Assembly (NCBI GenBank): GCA_040880005.1
Contig: JBBDJG010000024.1
Location: forward strand, 1-19,778
Direction of reading: 5' to 3'
From: JBBDJG01 sp040880005
GTDB taxonomy: Bacteria > Actinomycetota > Thermoleophilia > Solirubrobacterales > JBBDJG01
Length of the DNA: 19,778 bases
Shown here piece after piece: positions 1 to 6,783 of the stretch. The notes under the pieces are model-generated. The model searched no databases. It saw nothing but the letters and a program-made list of their open reading frames with translations, and was not told the DNA's origin. Both the position numbers and the translations under genes were made by a program. Each line of letters begins with the position of its first letter. Position 1 is the stretch's first letter.

Positions 1-1
1 C

Positions 2-1405
2 GGCGCGCGGGGCGAGGCGTGGTGGCGGGCGGGTCCTGTCGGGGCACGCCGTCCTCCGGCTCGAGGCATCTCGCCGAAGAACGACGATGCCCCGCCACCC
101 GCCCGAGGTGCCGGGCCACCCGCCCGAGAGGCCGCGTCCGGCAGGGGCTCGCTTGGCCGGATGCGTCGCGTCGCTGACTTCTTCGTCGGCACGGCCCGTC
201 GCGTCGCGGCGTTGCTCGCAAGCGCGCCTCGCCGCATCGTCTCTCTCTCAAAGCGGTTGGGTTCTTGGTTGTTCGAGGCGGCGGTTGAGCGGCCGGGGCG
301 AGTGTTGGTGGCGGCGTCGGTGCTCGCGGTCGTCGGCTGGGGGCTGGGCACGCAGGTGGAGATGGTCTCCGACCTCACGCGCTTGGTGCCGACGAACCAG
401 CGAGAGGTGCGGGATCTCCGAACGCTCCAGCGTGAGACCGGCGTTTCGGGCGACATAAACGTCGTCGTGCGCTCGGACCAACTGACCAGCCCGCGCGTGA
501 TCAGGTGGATGGCCGACTACCAAAAGCGGGTTCTCGGCCGCCACGGGTACCTCGAAGGCCGGCCGTGTAAGGAGGCGCAGCTGTGCCCCGCGCTCTCGCT
601 GACCAATCTGTTCACGTCCGGGAGTACGAGCCCCAAGCAGATCAACGCCCTGATCGACGCGCTGCCGCCGTACTTCTCGCAGGCCGTGATCACCCCCGAT
701 CGCAAGACCGCCAACATGGCGTTCGGGATCCAGGTGATGCCCTTCGACGAGCAGAAGCGACTGGTCGACGACATGCGGGCGCAGCTCGATCCTCCTCGCG
801 GCGTGAGTGCGCACGTGGCAGGACTGCCCGTCCTGGCGGCCGACGCCAACGCGAACCTCGAATCGAGCAGGTGGATCGTCACAGGCGCCGGCCTGCTGGC
901 CGTGCTGCTCGTCTTGCTCATCGCCTATCGTCGCGCCGAGCGTGCGATCGTGCCACTGGTGCCGGTTGCGCTCGCGACCGGATGGTCCGGCCTCGCGCTG
1001 TTCTGCACGGGCATTCCGCTCAACCCGATGTCGGCGACCCTAGGGGCGCTGGTGATCGCGATCTCCACCGAGTTCAGCGTGATCCTCTCGGCCCGCTACC
1101 GCGACGAGCGGGGCGCCGGTCGGGAGCCGCGTGAGGCGCTCGTGCGCACCTACCTACGCACGGGGACTGCGGTGGCGGTGTCGGGGGTGACGGCGATCGC
1201 CGGCTTCGCCGCATTGATCGCCAGCGACTTCAGGATGTTGCGCGACTTCGGCCTCGCGACCGTGGTCGATCTTTCGGTGGCGCTCGCGGGCGTGCTCGTG
1301 GTGCTGCCCGCCGTCCTGGTGTGGGCGGAGCGGCGAGGTCCGCTGCGCCTCGGACGGCGAAGTCGAAAGGACTCGGAGGGAGCGTTAGGCTCGGAGTCGG
1401 GATGA
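2..1405 (+). CDS. RND/MMPL-type exporter, HAE3-like, C-terminal half (5' truncated by window edge)
   Basis: This is the second half of a proton-driven RND-superfamily transporter, which would export a lipophilic molecule across the cytoplasmic membrane. The reading frame is open without a stop from base 2, so the gene begins upstream. A Pro/Arg/Gly-rich stretch (bases 2-250) reads like the cytoplasmic linker between the two halves. Next come one TM (about bases 290-350, RPGRVLVAASVLAVV), an extracytoplasmic loop of about 175 residues starting with VEMVSDLTRLVP, and five TMs (about 870-1330). The signature AISTEFSVILSARYRDER lies in the fourth TM of this half. An ATG at 161 could make a self-standing 414-aa protein, but no Shine-Dalgarno precedes it and HAE3 proteins normally carry two such halves. 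Its stop overlaps the next ATG (ATGA, 1402-1405). Substrate cannot be inferred; hopanoid-type lipids are one possibility for this family. Confidence 0.85.
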   Translation, partial: GARGEAWWRAGPVGARRPPARGISPKNDDAPPPARGAGPPAREAASGRGSLGRMRRVADFFVGTARRVAALLASAPRRIVSLSKRLGSWLFEAAVERPGRVLVAASVLAVVGWGLGTQVEMVSDLTRLVPTNQREVRDLRTLQRETGVSGDINVVVRSDQLTSPRVIRWMADYQKRVLGRHGYLEGRPCKEAQLCPALSLTNLFTSGSTSPKQINALIDALPPYFSQAVITPDRKTANMAFGIQVMPFDEQKRLVDDMRAQLDPPRGVSAHVAGLPVLAADANANLESSRWIVTGAGLLAVLLVLLIAYRRAERAIVPLVPVALATGWSGLALFCTGIPLNPMSATLGALVIAISTEFSVILSARYRDERGAGREPREALVRTYLRTGTAVAVSGVTAIAGFAALIASDFRMLRDFGLATVVDLSVALAGVLVVLPAVLVWAERRGPLRLGRRSRKDSEGALGSESG

Positions 1406-2088
1406 CGTCACCCGACGACCGCGAAGCGCCCGACCCGAAGCGGACCACGCGCCAGTACTCCTGGCTGGTCGGGATCGTGTTCCTGGCGTTCGTCGTCTAC
1501 CTGGGGGTCAGGTCGATCGACAGCGGTCAGACGGGGGGCACCGGTCTGTCGCGAGGGGAGCGTGCGCCGAAGTTCGCGGCACCGTCGGCGACCGGCAAGC
1601 TGGACGGGGACGCCAACATCTTCCAGAACGCGAAGCAGGCCGGCGAGGACGGTGTGCCGGCATGCGAGGTCGCCGACAAGGACGCGATCCGCATCTGCGA
1701 CTATTTCGACCGCCCGCTGGTGCTGGTCGCGTGGTTCACGAAGTGTGGCAACTGCGAGCAGCAGCTCGACATCGTCGATCGGGTCCGGCGCCGATTCCCG
1801 AACGTGGCCTTTGTCGGGCTCGACGTCGCCGACTCGCTGGAGAATGCGGGCAAGACGGTCGCCGAGCACGGCTGGGGCTTTCCGATGGCGGTTGATCGTG
1901 ATGGCGCGGTCAGCACTCTCTACAACGTCGGCGTCGGCCCGACGACGTTCTTCATCTGCCCGGGAGGCGTTGTCCAGCGCACGGCGCTCGGCGAACTCAA
2001 CGCGAGGCTCCTCGTTCGTGGTGTCCGGCGCCTCGTGTCGGAACCGCGTCGTTGCGAGCCCCGCCCTTCGCGGCGCCAGAAGCAATGA
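1402..2088 (+). CDS. Membrane-anchored thioredoxin-fold (TlpA/ResA-like) protein
   Basis: This 228-aa protein has an N-terminal cytoplasmic tail, one TM (about residues 20-37, WLVGIVFLAFVVYLGVR) and an extracytoplasmic thioredoxin domain. The redox motif is C115-G-N-C118 after WFTK, and the conserved cis-proline is P180 in GVGPTTFF. An insertion before the active-site strand carries two more cysteines (C88, C99), which could form a structural disulfide. Such proteins reduce or shuffle disulfides of exported proteins, for example in cytochrome c maturation, but no ccs/ccm genes are in view. The start at 1402 is chosen because ATG overlaps the transporter stop as ATGA, with a GGAGGG run about 20 bases upstream. 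The longer frame from 1321 would run inside the transporter gene. It is translationally coupled to both neighbours. Confidence 0.85.
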   Translation: MTSPDDREAPDPKRTTRQYSWLVGIVFLAFVVYLGVRSIDSGQTGGTGLSRGERAPKFAAPSATGKLDGDANIFQNAKQAGEDGVPACEVADKDAIRICDYFDRPLVLVAWFTKCGNCEQQLDIVDRVRRRFPNVAFVGLDVADSLENAGKTVAEHGWGFPMAVDRDGAVSTLYNVGVGPTTFFICPGGVVQRTALGELNARLLVRGVRRLVSEPRRCEPRPSRRQKQ

Positions 2089-2738
2089 CTCCCGCCGAAC
2101 CGCAGATCGAGCGCGGCGCGATCGAGCCGGCGCTCGCGGAGGAGTTTCCCTCGCTCACGTTGCTCTATTGCGTGATCGCGGCTCGCGCCGGGCGCAGCCC
2201 CCGCGCAGTGCGCGACCAGCTCAAGCACCTCTCCGACCGTCTCTACGGCGAGCGGGCGATCAAGATGCGGCGCGAGCCGGTCGCTCACGCCTATCGGGTC
2301 TTCTTTCGCCATATCGGCCTGGATCCCGACGAGTCTCGAACGCCTGCCGAGGCGCTCGTGGTCGAACGGCTGCGAGCCGGGCGCTTCGCGAGCGGGGGAC
2401 TGGTCGAGGACGCGGTAACGATCGCCACGATCGAGACCGGCGCGGCCCTGCGCGCCATCGATGCTGGCGCGATCGACGGGAAGCTCGGCCTGCGCGGCTC
2501 GCGTCCCGGCGAGCGCCTCGGCGGGGGCGCGGGCATGCCGCTACCGGCTGGGACGATCGTGGTCGCCGACCGCCGCCGCCCGCTTTGCCCGCTTTTCGGC
2601 GAGCTTGCGTCGATCTCCGACGTGAGTCGCGCGTCGCGTCGCGTCGCGCTCTGCGCGGTCGGGGTTGACGGCGTTCCGTCACTGGTGGTGGAGGAGGGCC
2701 TGTGGAAGTGCGCGACGATCATCGCCGCCGAAAGCTGA
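2085..2738 (+). CDS. Free-standing B3/B4 tRNA-editing-like domain protein
   Basis: This 217-aa protein resembles the B3/B4 domain of the phenylalanyl-tRNA synthetase beta chain, which hydrolyses mischarged tRNA. Recognisable elements in order are an FPSLTLLYCVIAARAG strand, an AYRVFFRHIGLDPDESRTPAEAL segment shortened here to its key FRHIGLDPDE, then RLRAGRFASGGLVEDAVT (normally a P-x-x-N-x-x-V-D element), a GSRPGERL loop, and the end strand GTIVVADRRRPLCPLFGE. Free-standing copies are common in bacteria and mostly uncharacterised; trans-editing or amino-acid-related roles have been proposed. The start at 2085 (ATG) gives an ATGA overlap with the thioredoxin-like gene, so it is the third gene of a tightly coupled operon. 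A tandem GTCGC run near 2626-2648 lies within the coding frame. The link of an editing-like domain to envelope genes is unexplained. Confidence 0.75.
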   Translation: MTPAEPQIERGAIEPALAEEFPSLTLLYCVIAARAGRSPRAVRDQLKHLSDRLYGERAIKMRREPVAHAYRVFFRHIGLDPDESRTPAEALVVERLRAGRFASGGLVEDAVTIATIETGAALRAIDAGAIDGKLGLRGSRPGERLGGGAGMPLPAGTIVVADRRRPLCPLFGELASISDVSRASRRVALCAVGVDGVPSLVVEEGLWKCATIIAAES

Positions 2739-2776
2739 CCGCCGACTCGCGGCTGGAGAGCCCGCTGGAGCGCTGG

Positions 2777-2782
2777 TAGACT
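2777..2782 (+). promoter_or_regulatory. Candidate -10 box (TAGACT) for the 2832 gene
   Basis: TAGACT matches the TANNNT pattern and lies in the 93-base gap after the B3/B4 gene. A start site near 2789 would give a leader of about 43 bases to the ATG at 2832, or an almost leaderless message from the in-frame ATG at 2793. No convincing -35 box was seen. Confidence 0.35.
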
Positions 2783-2831
2783 GGGCCGCAGCATGTCCAC
2801 ACGGCCTCGTGGATCGGCACAAGGGGAGGGC

Positions 2832-3284
2832 ATGGCAGAACTGACGCTCGCACGACCCGTTCGAATCCATACGGATGACGCCGCCGCACGACGGTCGCTG
2901 CGTGACCAGATAGCGAAGCTCGAACGCGAGTTGGCGACGCTGTTCACCTCTGCATATCCTCGCCGCGGTATCGACTGGTGCGTCGGTGGTCACGGTGGGC
3001 CCCGACTTCTGGGCATCGTCGATCTCGAGGTGCTGCGCGACGACCTGGCGATACGCGTCTCGGATGCTCACGCGACGCTGCGGGAGCGTCATGACGCCGA
3101 GCGCGCCAACGTCCTCCTGATCGAGCGAATGCTCGAGCGTCCAGCCAGCTTCAAGTGGGTGCGCGTCTCGGCGGAGGACGTCGGAGAGCGAGGATGCAAG
3201 CATTGGCATTGCCGTCCACGGCTCGGGATCATTGGCATGATGCTCGGGTGGTGGCGCGTCAAGATCTCATCCGGTTGTCCATGA
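2832..3284 (+). CDS. Conserved hypothetical protein with a C-terminal Cys/His-rich segment
   Basis: This 150-aa soluble protein matches no function I can name. The first third contains a likely coiled coil (RRSLRDQIAKLERELATLF, about residues 20-38). A second helical stretch follows (LRDDLAIRVSDAHATLRERH). The C-terminal 40 residues look most constrained: KWVRVSAEDVGERG, then CKHWHC, then LGWWRVKISSGCP. The Cys-x-His-x-His-Cys cluster and the terminal Cys could bind a metal or make disulfides; this is inference. The start at 2832 is preferred because AAGGGG lies 5 bases upstream; ATG at 2793 is in frame and would add 13 residues. I recall similar proteins in other high-GC actinobacteria, so it is probably a real family rather than a chance frame. 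Confidence 0.7.
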   Translation: MAELTLARPVRIHTDDAAARRSLRDQIAKLERELATLFTSAYPRRGIDWCVGGHGGPRLLGIVDLEVLRDDLAIRVSDAHATLRERHDAERANVLLIERMLERPASFKWVRVSAEDVGERGCKHWHCRPRLGIIGMMLGWWRVKISSGCP

Positions 3285-3308
3285 CTAAGGGTCTATCCCG
3301 GTAGGGGC

Positions 3309-3869
3309 GTGGCTGTTTCGCCGCGACCCGGGCCAATAGAGCAGGAAGGGCCAGCTATCTCGAATCAGCGCAGACGCCGCAAGCGTCGCGGCGACGACTA
3401 CCGGTCACCGCCACGACGGGGGGAGTCGGCAGCATCGCGCGAACAGCCCCAGGAGCGCTCACCGGCGCAACGCCCCCCGAGGCGGCGACGCGGAGGCGAG
3501 CGGCCACCGGCCCCCTGGGGTTCGTTCCCGCTGGTGGAGCTCGTGATCCTGCTGGCGATCGTGCTGCTGGGCGTGGGCCTGTTCGTGGGCGGAAAGCGCG
3601 GAATCACGATGTTGGCCGCGGGCCTCGCGCTCGGCGTGTTGGGGGGCACCGAGGTATCGATCCGCGAGCACTTCGCCGGCTACCGCTCGCACACCACGCT
3701 GCTCGCGGCGATCGTCACGGCGATAACCGTCACGCTGCTGTTCATCGTCGTGCCGTCGCAATGGCCCCGCGCGGTGCCGTTCGCGGTCGGCATCGTGGTC
3801 TTCGCTGCGAGCTTCTATCTGCTGCGCGAAACATTCAGGCGGCGCTCGGGTGGTCTGGGCTTTCGCTGA
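3309..3869 (+). CDS. Four-TM membrane protein with basic, Pro/Arg-rich N-terminal tail
   Basis: This 186-aa protein has a disordered N-terminal 70 residues dominated by Arg, Pro, Glu and Ser (QRRRRKRRGDDYRS, PPRRRRGGERPP). Four hydrophobic helices follow: about residues 75-93 (VELVILLAIVLLGVGLFVG), 98-115, 128-147 (LLAAIVTAITVTLLFIVV) and 152-172. It ends with a basic RRRSGGLGFR. No enzymatic motif is visible and I cannot assign a function. The basic tail would stay in the cytoplasm and could bind nucleic acid or phospholipid headgroups. The start is uncertain: GTG at 3309 opens the frame but has only AGGGG almost abutting it. Its last 35 bases overlap the convergent mIHF gene tail to tail. 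Confidence 0.65.
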   Translation: MAVSPRPGPIEQEGPAISNQRRRRKRRGDDYRSPPRRGESAASREQPQERSPAQRPPRRRRGGERPPAPWGSFPLVELVILLAIVLLGVGLFVGGKRGITMLAAGLALGVLGGTEVSIREHFAGYRSHTTLLAAIVTAITVTLLFIVVPSQWPRAVPFAVGIVVFAASFYLLRETFRRRSGGLGFR

Positions 3870-4203
3870 GCATGGGCCCCCTGCGTTCGCGTGCTTTGGC
3901 GGTCAGTAGCGCGGCCAGCGTTACGCGCTGTCGTTCGGTGAGCGACCGGACAGTCTTGGACTCGGACAAGCCGATCGTCATCAGGAACTTGCGGCAGCGC
4001 GTGCGGCCCCAGCGTTTCTGACTCATGAGCAGCTCGCTGATCGACATGCTCTCGACCTCCCATGGGCAGGTGAGCACGATCTCCGCCGGGTCTATCGCGC
4101 CCGCTGCGATCTTTCTCTTCAGATCCGCTCGCGCCAAGCGGACGCGATTGGCTCGCTGAAGCGCGAGCATGTGTTGGGGTCCAGAGATAGTCGCAGCGTC
4201 CAT
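3835..4203 (-). CDS. Integration host factor, actinobacterial type (mIHF-like paralogue)
   Basis: This 122-aa protein follows the layout of actinobacterial mIHF, a DNA-binding nucleoid protein. An N-terminal helix LALQRANRVRLARADLKRK leads to KIAAGAIDPAEIVLTCP, then a helix-two-turn-helix unit ISELLMSQKRWGRTRCRKFL (residues 55-74), MTIGLSESKTVRSL and QRVTLAALL. In the main mIHF the turn usually reads GVG; here it is RWG, and a CPWEVES stretch replaces the usual acidic segment, so it is probably a diverged paralogue. A 20-residue tail (KARERRGPMLSESPDHPSAA) extends past the domain. The ATG at 4203 is supported by GGGAGGT 4 bases upstream. The family bends DNA and helps compact the chromosome; it was first described as a host factor for mycobacteriophage L5 integration. 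The 3' end overlaps the convergent membrane-protein gene by 35 bases. Confidence 0.82.
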   Translation of the reverse strand: MDAATISGPQHMLALQRANRVRLARADLKRKIAAGAIDPAEIVLTCPWEVESMSISELLMSQKRWGRTRCRKFLMTIGLSESKTVRSLTERQRVTLAALLTAKARERRGPMLSESPDHPSAA

Positions 4204-4365
4204 CGCACCTCCCAGGCCGGTGGATCTGTGTGTCGGAAGTTCCCGAAGCCGGCCCGCACCCAGTGGTCTGCTCGATTCCCGTCGAGACGATTCATCCGAC
4301 TCCTCGACGACCTCTCTCCCGGTTCGAGCTGATGCTCCACGGGATGGGAACGCTCCGGTCGTCGA

Positions 4366-4394
4366 AAGCTATGAGCATGGACGGCCCGCGTCAA
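4366..4394 (-). promoter_or_regulatory. Candidate sigma70-type promoter for the mIHF-like gene
   Basis: On the - strand TTGACG (4394-4389) is followed after 17 bases by TAGCTT (4371-4366), near-consensus -35 and -10 boxes with ideal spacing. It would start a message near 4359 with an untranslated leader of about 155 bases before the ATG at 4203. The leader includes GGCCGG and CCGGCC arms flanking the region just before the Shine-Dalgarno. This is a sequence-only prediction. Confidence 0.4.
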
Positions 4395-4411
4395 CAACAT
4401 CGATGCGGAGG

Positions 4412-4441
4412 GGACCGCTAGTAGCGGGCTTTTTGTTTTTT
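4412..4441 (+). terminator. Intrinsic terminator on the + strand
   Basis: CCGCT (4415-4419), loop AGT, AGCGG (4423-4427) then GC and an almost pure T run (TTTTTGTTTTTT, 4430-4441). The T tract is downstream only on the + strand, so it does not serve the - strand dehydrogenase gene ending at 4451. The last confident + strand gene ends at 3869, across the antisense mIHF gene. The 4204-4411 interval therefore may hold a short + strand RNA; I see no convincing protein in it. A 63-codon frame from GTG 4230 ends inside this hairpin but lacks a good ribosome site. Confidence 0.7.
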
Positions 4442-4450
4442 GCGTCGTCG

Positions 4451-5464
4451 TCAGGGCGCCAGCAGGATCTTGATGTCCTGGGTCGAGGGATCCTCGAGGC
4501 GTTCGAACATCGCCTGCGCCTGTTCGAGGGGCGCCGTGTCGGTGATCAACTCGCTGGCCGGCAGCCTCGCCTCGGCCAGCAGCGCGACGGCCTCGTCGAA
4601 GTTCTCGCGCGTGTAGGCGAACGATGCCCGAACCTGCGCCTCCTTGATCATCAGCACGAGTTGGGAGATCTCGATCGGCTCCTCGAGCACGCCCAGCAGC
4701 ACGACTATTCCGCAGGACCGCACCAGCTCGATCGCGAGCGGCGGTGCGGCCGCGTTGCCGGCACACTCGAGCACGACGTCGGGAAGCTCGCCCCCGAAGC
4801 GTTCGATCACTCCGGCGTGCACGTCGTCGAGGCCGAGCGTCTCGACGCCCAGTGAGCGCATGCGTTGCTGGCGGCGCTCGTTGCGCTCGATGACGATTAC
4901 CTGGTCGATTCCGCGCGCCCGCAGGGCGAGCGCGGTCATCACGCCGATCGGCCCGGCGCCGATCACGACGCACTTGTCGGAGGGCTTGGCCTCGCCGATG
5001 TCGATTCCGTGCAATGCTACGGCTAGCGGCTCGACCAGCGCGCCGTGCTCGAACGACAGCCCGTCCGGAATCGATATCAGCATTGATCCTCTGACGACCA
5101 CCGACTCGGCGAAGCCGCCGGGGTTCTGACCGAGCCCCAGTCCAGTGATCGCGGCCTGCTGGCAGACATGCATGTCGCCGCGGCGACAGTTTGCGCACTC
5201 GCCACAGGAGTCGAACGGGAAAACGGCAACCCGATCGCCGATCGAGAAGCCCTCGACGGCGTCGCCCAACTCGACGATCGTTCCCGACAGCTCGTGACCC
5301 ATCACCGAGCCCGGGGGGATGGCCGCCGAGGGCCGCATGTGGATGTCGGATCCGCAGATGCCACAGAACGCGACCTTCACGCGCGCCTCGCCGGCCTCGA
5401 TGGCACGCTCGCCCAGCTCCGTCGGCTCGAGTGTGCGCTGGTCGCTTATCGCTATCGCTCTCAT
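4451..5464 (-). CDS. Zinc-dependent medium-chain (MDR) alcohol/polyol-type dehydrogenase
   Basis: This 337-aa protein has the full zinc-MDR layout. Catalytic zinc ligands are C37 (GICGSD), H57-E58 (GHE) and E145 (LVEPLAVALHG). The structural zinc site is C87-x2-C90-x2-C93-x7-C101. The Rossmann fold carries GAGPIG at residues 169-174, and an acidic residue E193 at the end of the second strand suggests NAD(H) rather than NADP(H). The family oxidises secondary alcohols or reduces ketones. It starts 4 bases after the stop of the alpha-oxoamine synthase, so the two are co-transcribed and probably act in sequence on a beta-keto amine. In threonine catabolism such a pair would be tdh-kbl; the partner here looks more like serine palmitoyltransferase, so a 3-ketosphinganine-type reductase role is possible. 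Known enzymes of that step are SDR proteins, so substrate remains open. Confidence 0.88.
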   Translation of the reverse strand: MRAIAISDQRTLEPTELGERAIEAGEARVKVAFCGICGSDIHMRPSAAIPPGSVMGHELSGTIVELGDAVEGFSIGDRVAVFPFDSCGECANCRRGDMHVCQQAAITGLGLGQNPGGFAESVVVRGSMLISIPDGLSFEHGALVEPLAVALHGIDIGEAKPSDKCVVIGAGPIGVMTALALRARGIDQVIVIERNERRQQRMRSLGVETLGLDDVHAGVIERFGGELPDVVLECAGNAAAPPLAIELVRSCGIVVLLGVLEEPIEISQLVLMIKEAQVRASFAYTRENFDEAVALLAEARLPASELITDTAPLEQAQAMFERLEDPSTQDIKILLAP

Positions 5465-5468
5465 GCTC

Positions 5469-6743
5469 TCAGTCGTCCTCGCTCTCGGTCAGGTCGGCGG
5501 ATTGCTTGATCGCACGCTCGAAGATCTCCAGCGCGCGGTCCAGGTGCTCACGCTCGTGAGTCGCCATCACGCTCGTGCGAATCAGCGAGCCGCCCTTGGG
5601 GACGGCCGGATGCAGAGCGACGTTGGTGTAGAGGCCCTCGTCCCACAGGGCCTTCCAGAGAGCCGCGGTCGGCAGGTCCTCACCGACGATCACAGGCACG
5701 ATCGGGGAAAGCAGCTCGCGTCCGTCCGGGAGACGCGTCGGCTCGACCGTGCGCAGGCCGAGCTGGCGGAACCCGGCGTGCAGATAGCGCGCATTGTCGA
5801 GCACCTTCGCGAATAGCTGCGGACCCTCCGTCGAGCGACAGATACGCACCGCCTCGAGCGCGGCAGCGGTCGCGGCGGGAACCGCCGCGGCGGTGAACAG
5901 AAACGGTCGCGACGCGATCCGCAGGTACTCGATCACCTCGCCGGCGCCCGCGATGAAGCCGCCGCAGCTTGCGAGCGACTTCGAGAACGTCCCCATGCGC
6001 AGATCGACACGGTCTTCTACTCCGTACAGCTCACCGGCACCGGCTCCTCTCGGCCCGATCACGCCCGCCGCATGTGCCTCGTCAACCATCAGCCGCGCGC
6101 CGTAACTGCTGCACAGCTCGGCGACCGACGCGACGTCGCAGATGCCGCCCTCCATCGAATACACGCCATCGACGACCGCCAGGACACCGCCACCGTCGTC
6201 GCGCGCCCGCTCCAGCATCGTTTCCATGCGGTCGATGCGGCCATGCCGGTAGGGACGGAAGCGTGCGCCCGACAGCTTGCACCCATCGAGAATCGAGGCG
6301 TGCTCGCTCGACCCGGCTATGACCGTGTCGGATGCGCTCAGGATCGTGGACAGGCAGCCGAGGTTGGCCTGGTACCCGGTCGTGAACACGATCGCGTCCT
6401 CGGTCCGCATCCAGGCCGCGATCTCGTGCTCGAGCTCGTGATGCAACGGGATCGTCCCGTTCATCAGCCGCGAGCCGGTCAGTGCGGTCCCGTAACGGTC
6501 GAGCGCGTCGCGGGCCGCCTGCTTGACGCGCGGGTCGCCCGTCAGCCCGAGGTAGTTGTTGGAGCCGAGCATCAGTCGCTCGCGCCCCTCCATGCGAACC
6601 ACAGGGCCGGCCTCTGACTCCACCTGCCGGAAATAGGGCAGCATGTCCTCGCGTCGCGCATACTCGAGGATCTCGCGCCGGTCGTGGCTGCGAGCTTTCT
6701 CGAACAGGTCTGGCGCCGTGGGGGTGGTCTCGATCTCGCTCAT
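5469..6743 (-). CDS. spt: PLP-dependent alpha-oxoamine synthase, serine palmitoyltransferase-like
   Basis: This 424-aa protein belongs to the alpha-oxoamine synthases, which condense an amino acid with an acyl thioester and release CO2. Landmarks are LGSNNYLGLTGDPRV (59-73), GSRLMNGTIPLHHELE (90-105), H148 in SEHASILDG expected to stack on PLP, D221-E-A-H224, and the PLP lysine K255 in GTFSKSLASCGGFIAG. The C-terminal part has SRPFLFTAA and LIRTSVMATHEREHLDRA. The SNNYLGLT, GTFSKSLAS-GGFIAG and MATH segments match what I recall of bacterial serine palmitoyltransferases (Sphingobacterium type) better than Kbl, which typically has GTLGKALGGASGG, or BioF. The product would be 3-ketosphinganine. 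ATG at 6743 is chosen because longer frames enter the divergent gene. The dehydrogenase follows after 4 bases and a YghO-like acyltransferase is divergent. Another oxoamine synthase activity is the alternative. Confidence 0.8.
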   Translation of the reverse strand: MSEIETTPTAPDLFEKARSHDRREILEYARREDMLPYFRQVESEAGPVVRMEGRERLMLGSNNYLGLTGDPRVKQAARDALDRYGTALTGSRLMNGTIPLHHELEHEIAAWMRTEDAIVFTTGYQANLGCLSTILSASDTVIAGSSEHASILDGCKLSGARFRPYRHGRIDRMETMLERARDDGGGVLAVVDGVYSMEGGICDVASVAELCSSYGARLMVDEAHAAGVIGPRGAGAGELYGVEDRVDLRMGTFSKSLASCGGFIAGAGEVIEYLRIASRPFLFTAAAVPAATAAALEAVRICRSTEGPQLFAKVLDNARYLHAGFRQLGLRTVEPTRLPDGRELLSPIVPVIVGEDLPTAALWKALWDEGLYTNVALHPAVPKGGSLIRTSVMATHEREHLDRALEIFERAIKQSADLTESEDD

Positions 6744-6770
6744 GGGCGTGCGGGTCTGGTGAATTTGCGC

Positions 6771-6776
6771 TAGTTT
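6771..6776 (+). promoter_or_regulatory. Candidate -10 box (TAGTTT) for leaderless acyltransferase mRNA
   Basis: TAGTTT is followed by exactly 7 bases and then GTG at 6784, the spacing expected if transcription begins at or next to the start codon. No Shine-Dalgarno precedes the GTG. The divergent gene begins at 6743, so both promoters must be packed around a 40-base gap. No clear -35 box. Confidence 0.4.
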
Positions 6777-6783
6777 GCGGCGC

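Noticed and set aside
2626..2650. Tandem GTCGC run as a functional repeat
   Set aside because: It lies inside the B3/B4 coding frame and encodes ordinary Arg/Ser/Val codons; short simple repeats are expected at this GC content.
4300..4375. tRNA-like GGTTCGAGC
   Set aside because: The bases around it do not form a T stem or an acceptor stem.
4230..4421. 63-codon + strand frame ending in the terminator hairpin
   Set aside because: GTG start with no adequate ribosome site and a composition without structure. An RNA is the more likely reason for the terminator.
4119..5198. Long - strand open frame over the dehydrogenase and the intergenic region
   Set aside because: Another frame of the dehydrogenase gene; low-complexity Arg-rich translation without motifs.
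4451..6743. Classical tdh-kbl threonine degradation pair
   Set aside because: Gene pairing fits, but the synthase motifs (GTFSKSLAS, SNNYLGLT) and the divergent YghO-like gene favour an SPT-like reading. Kept as an alternative, not excluded.
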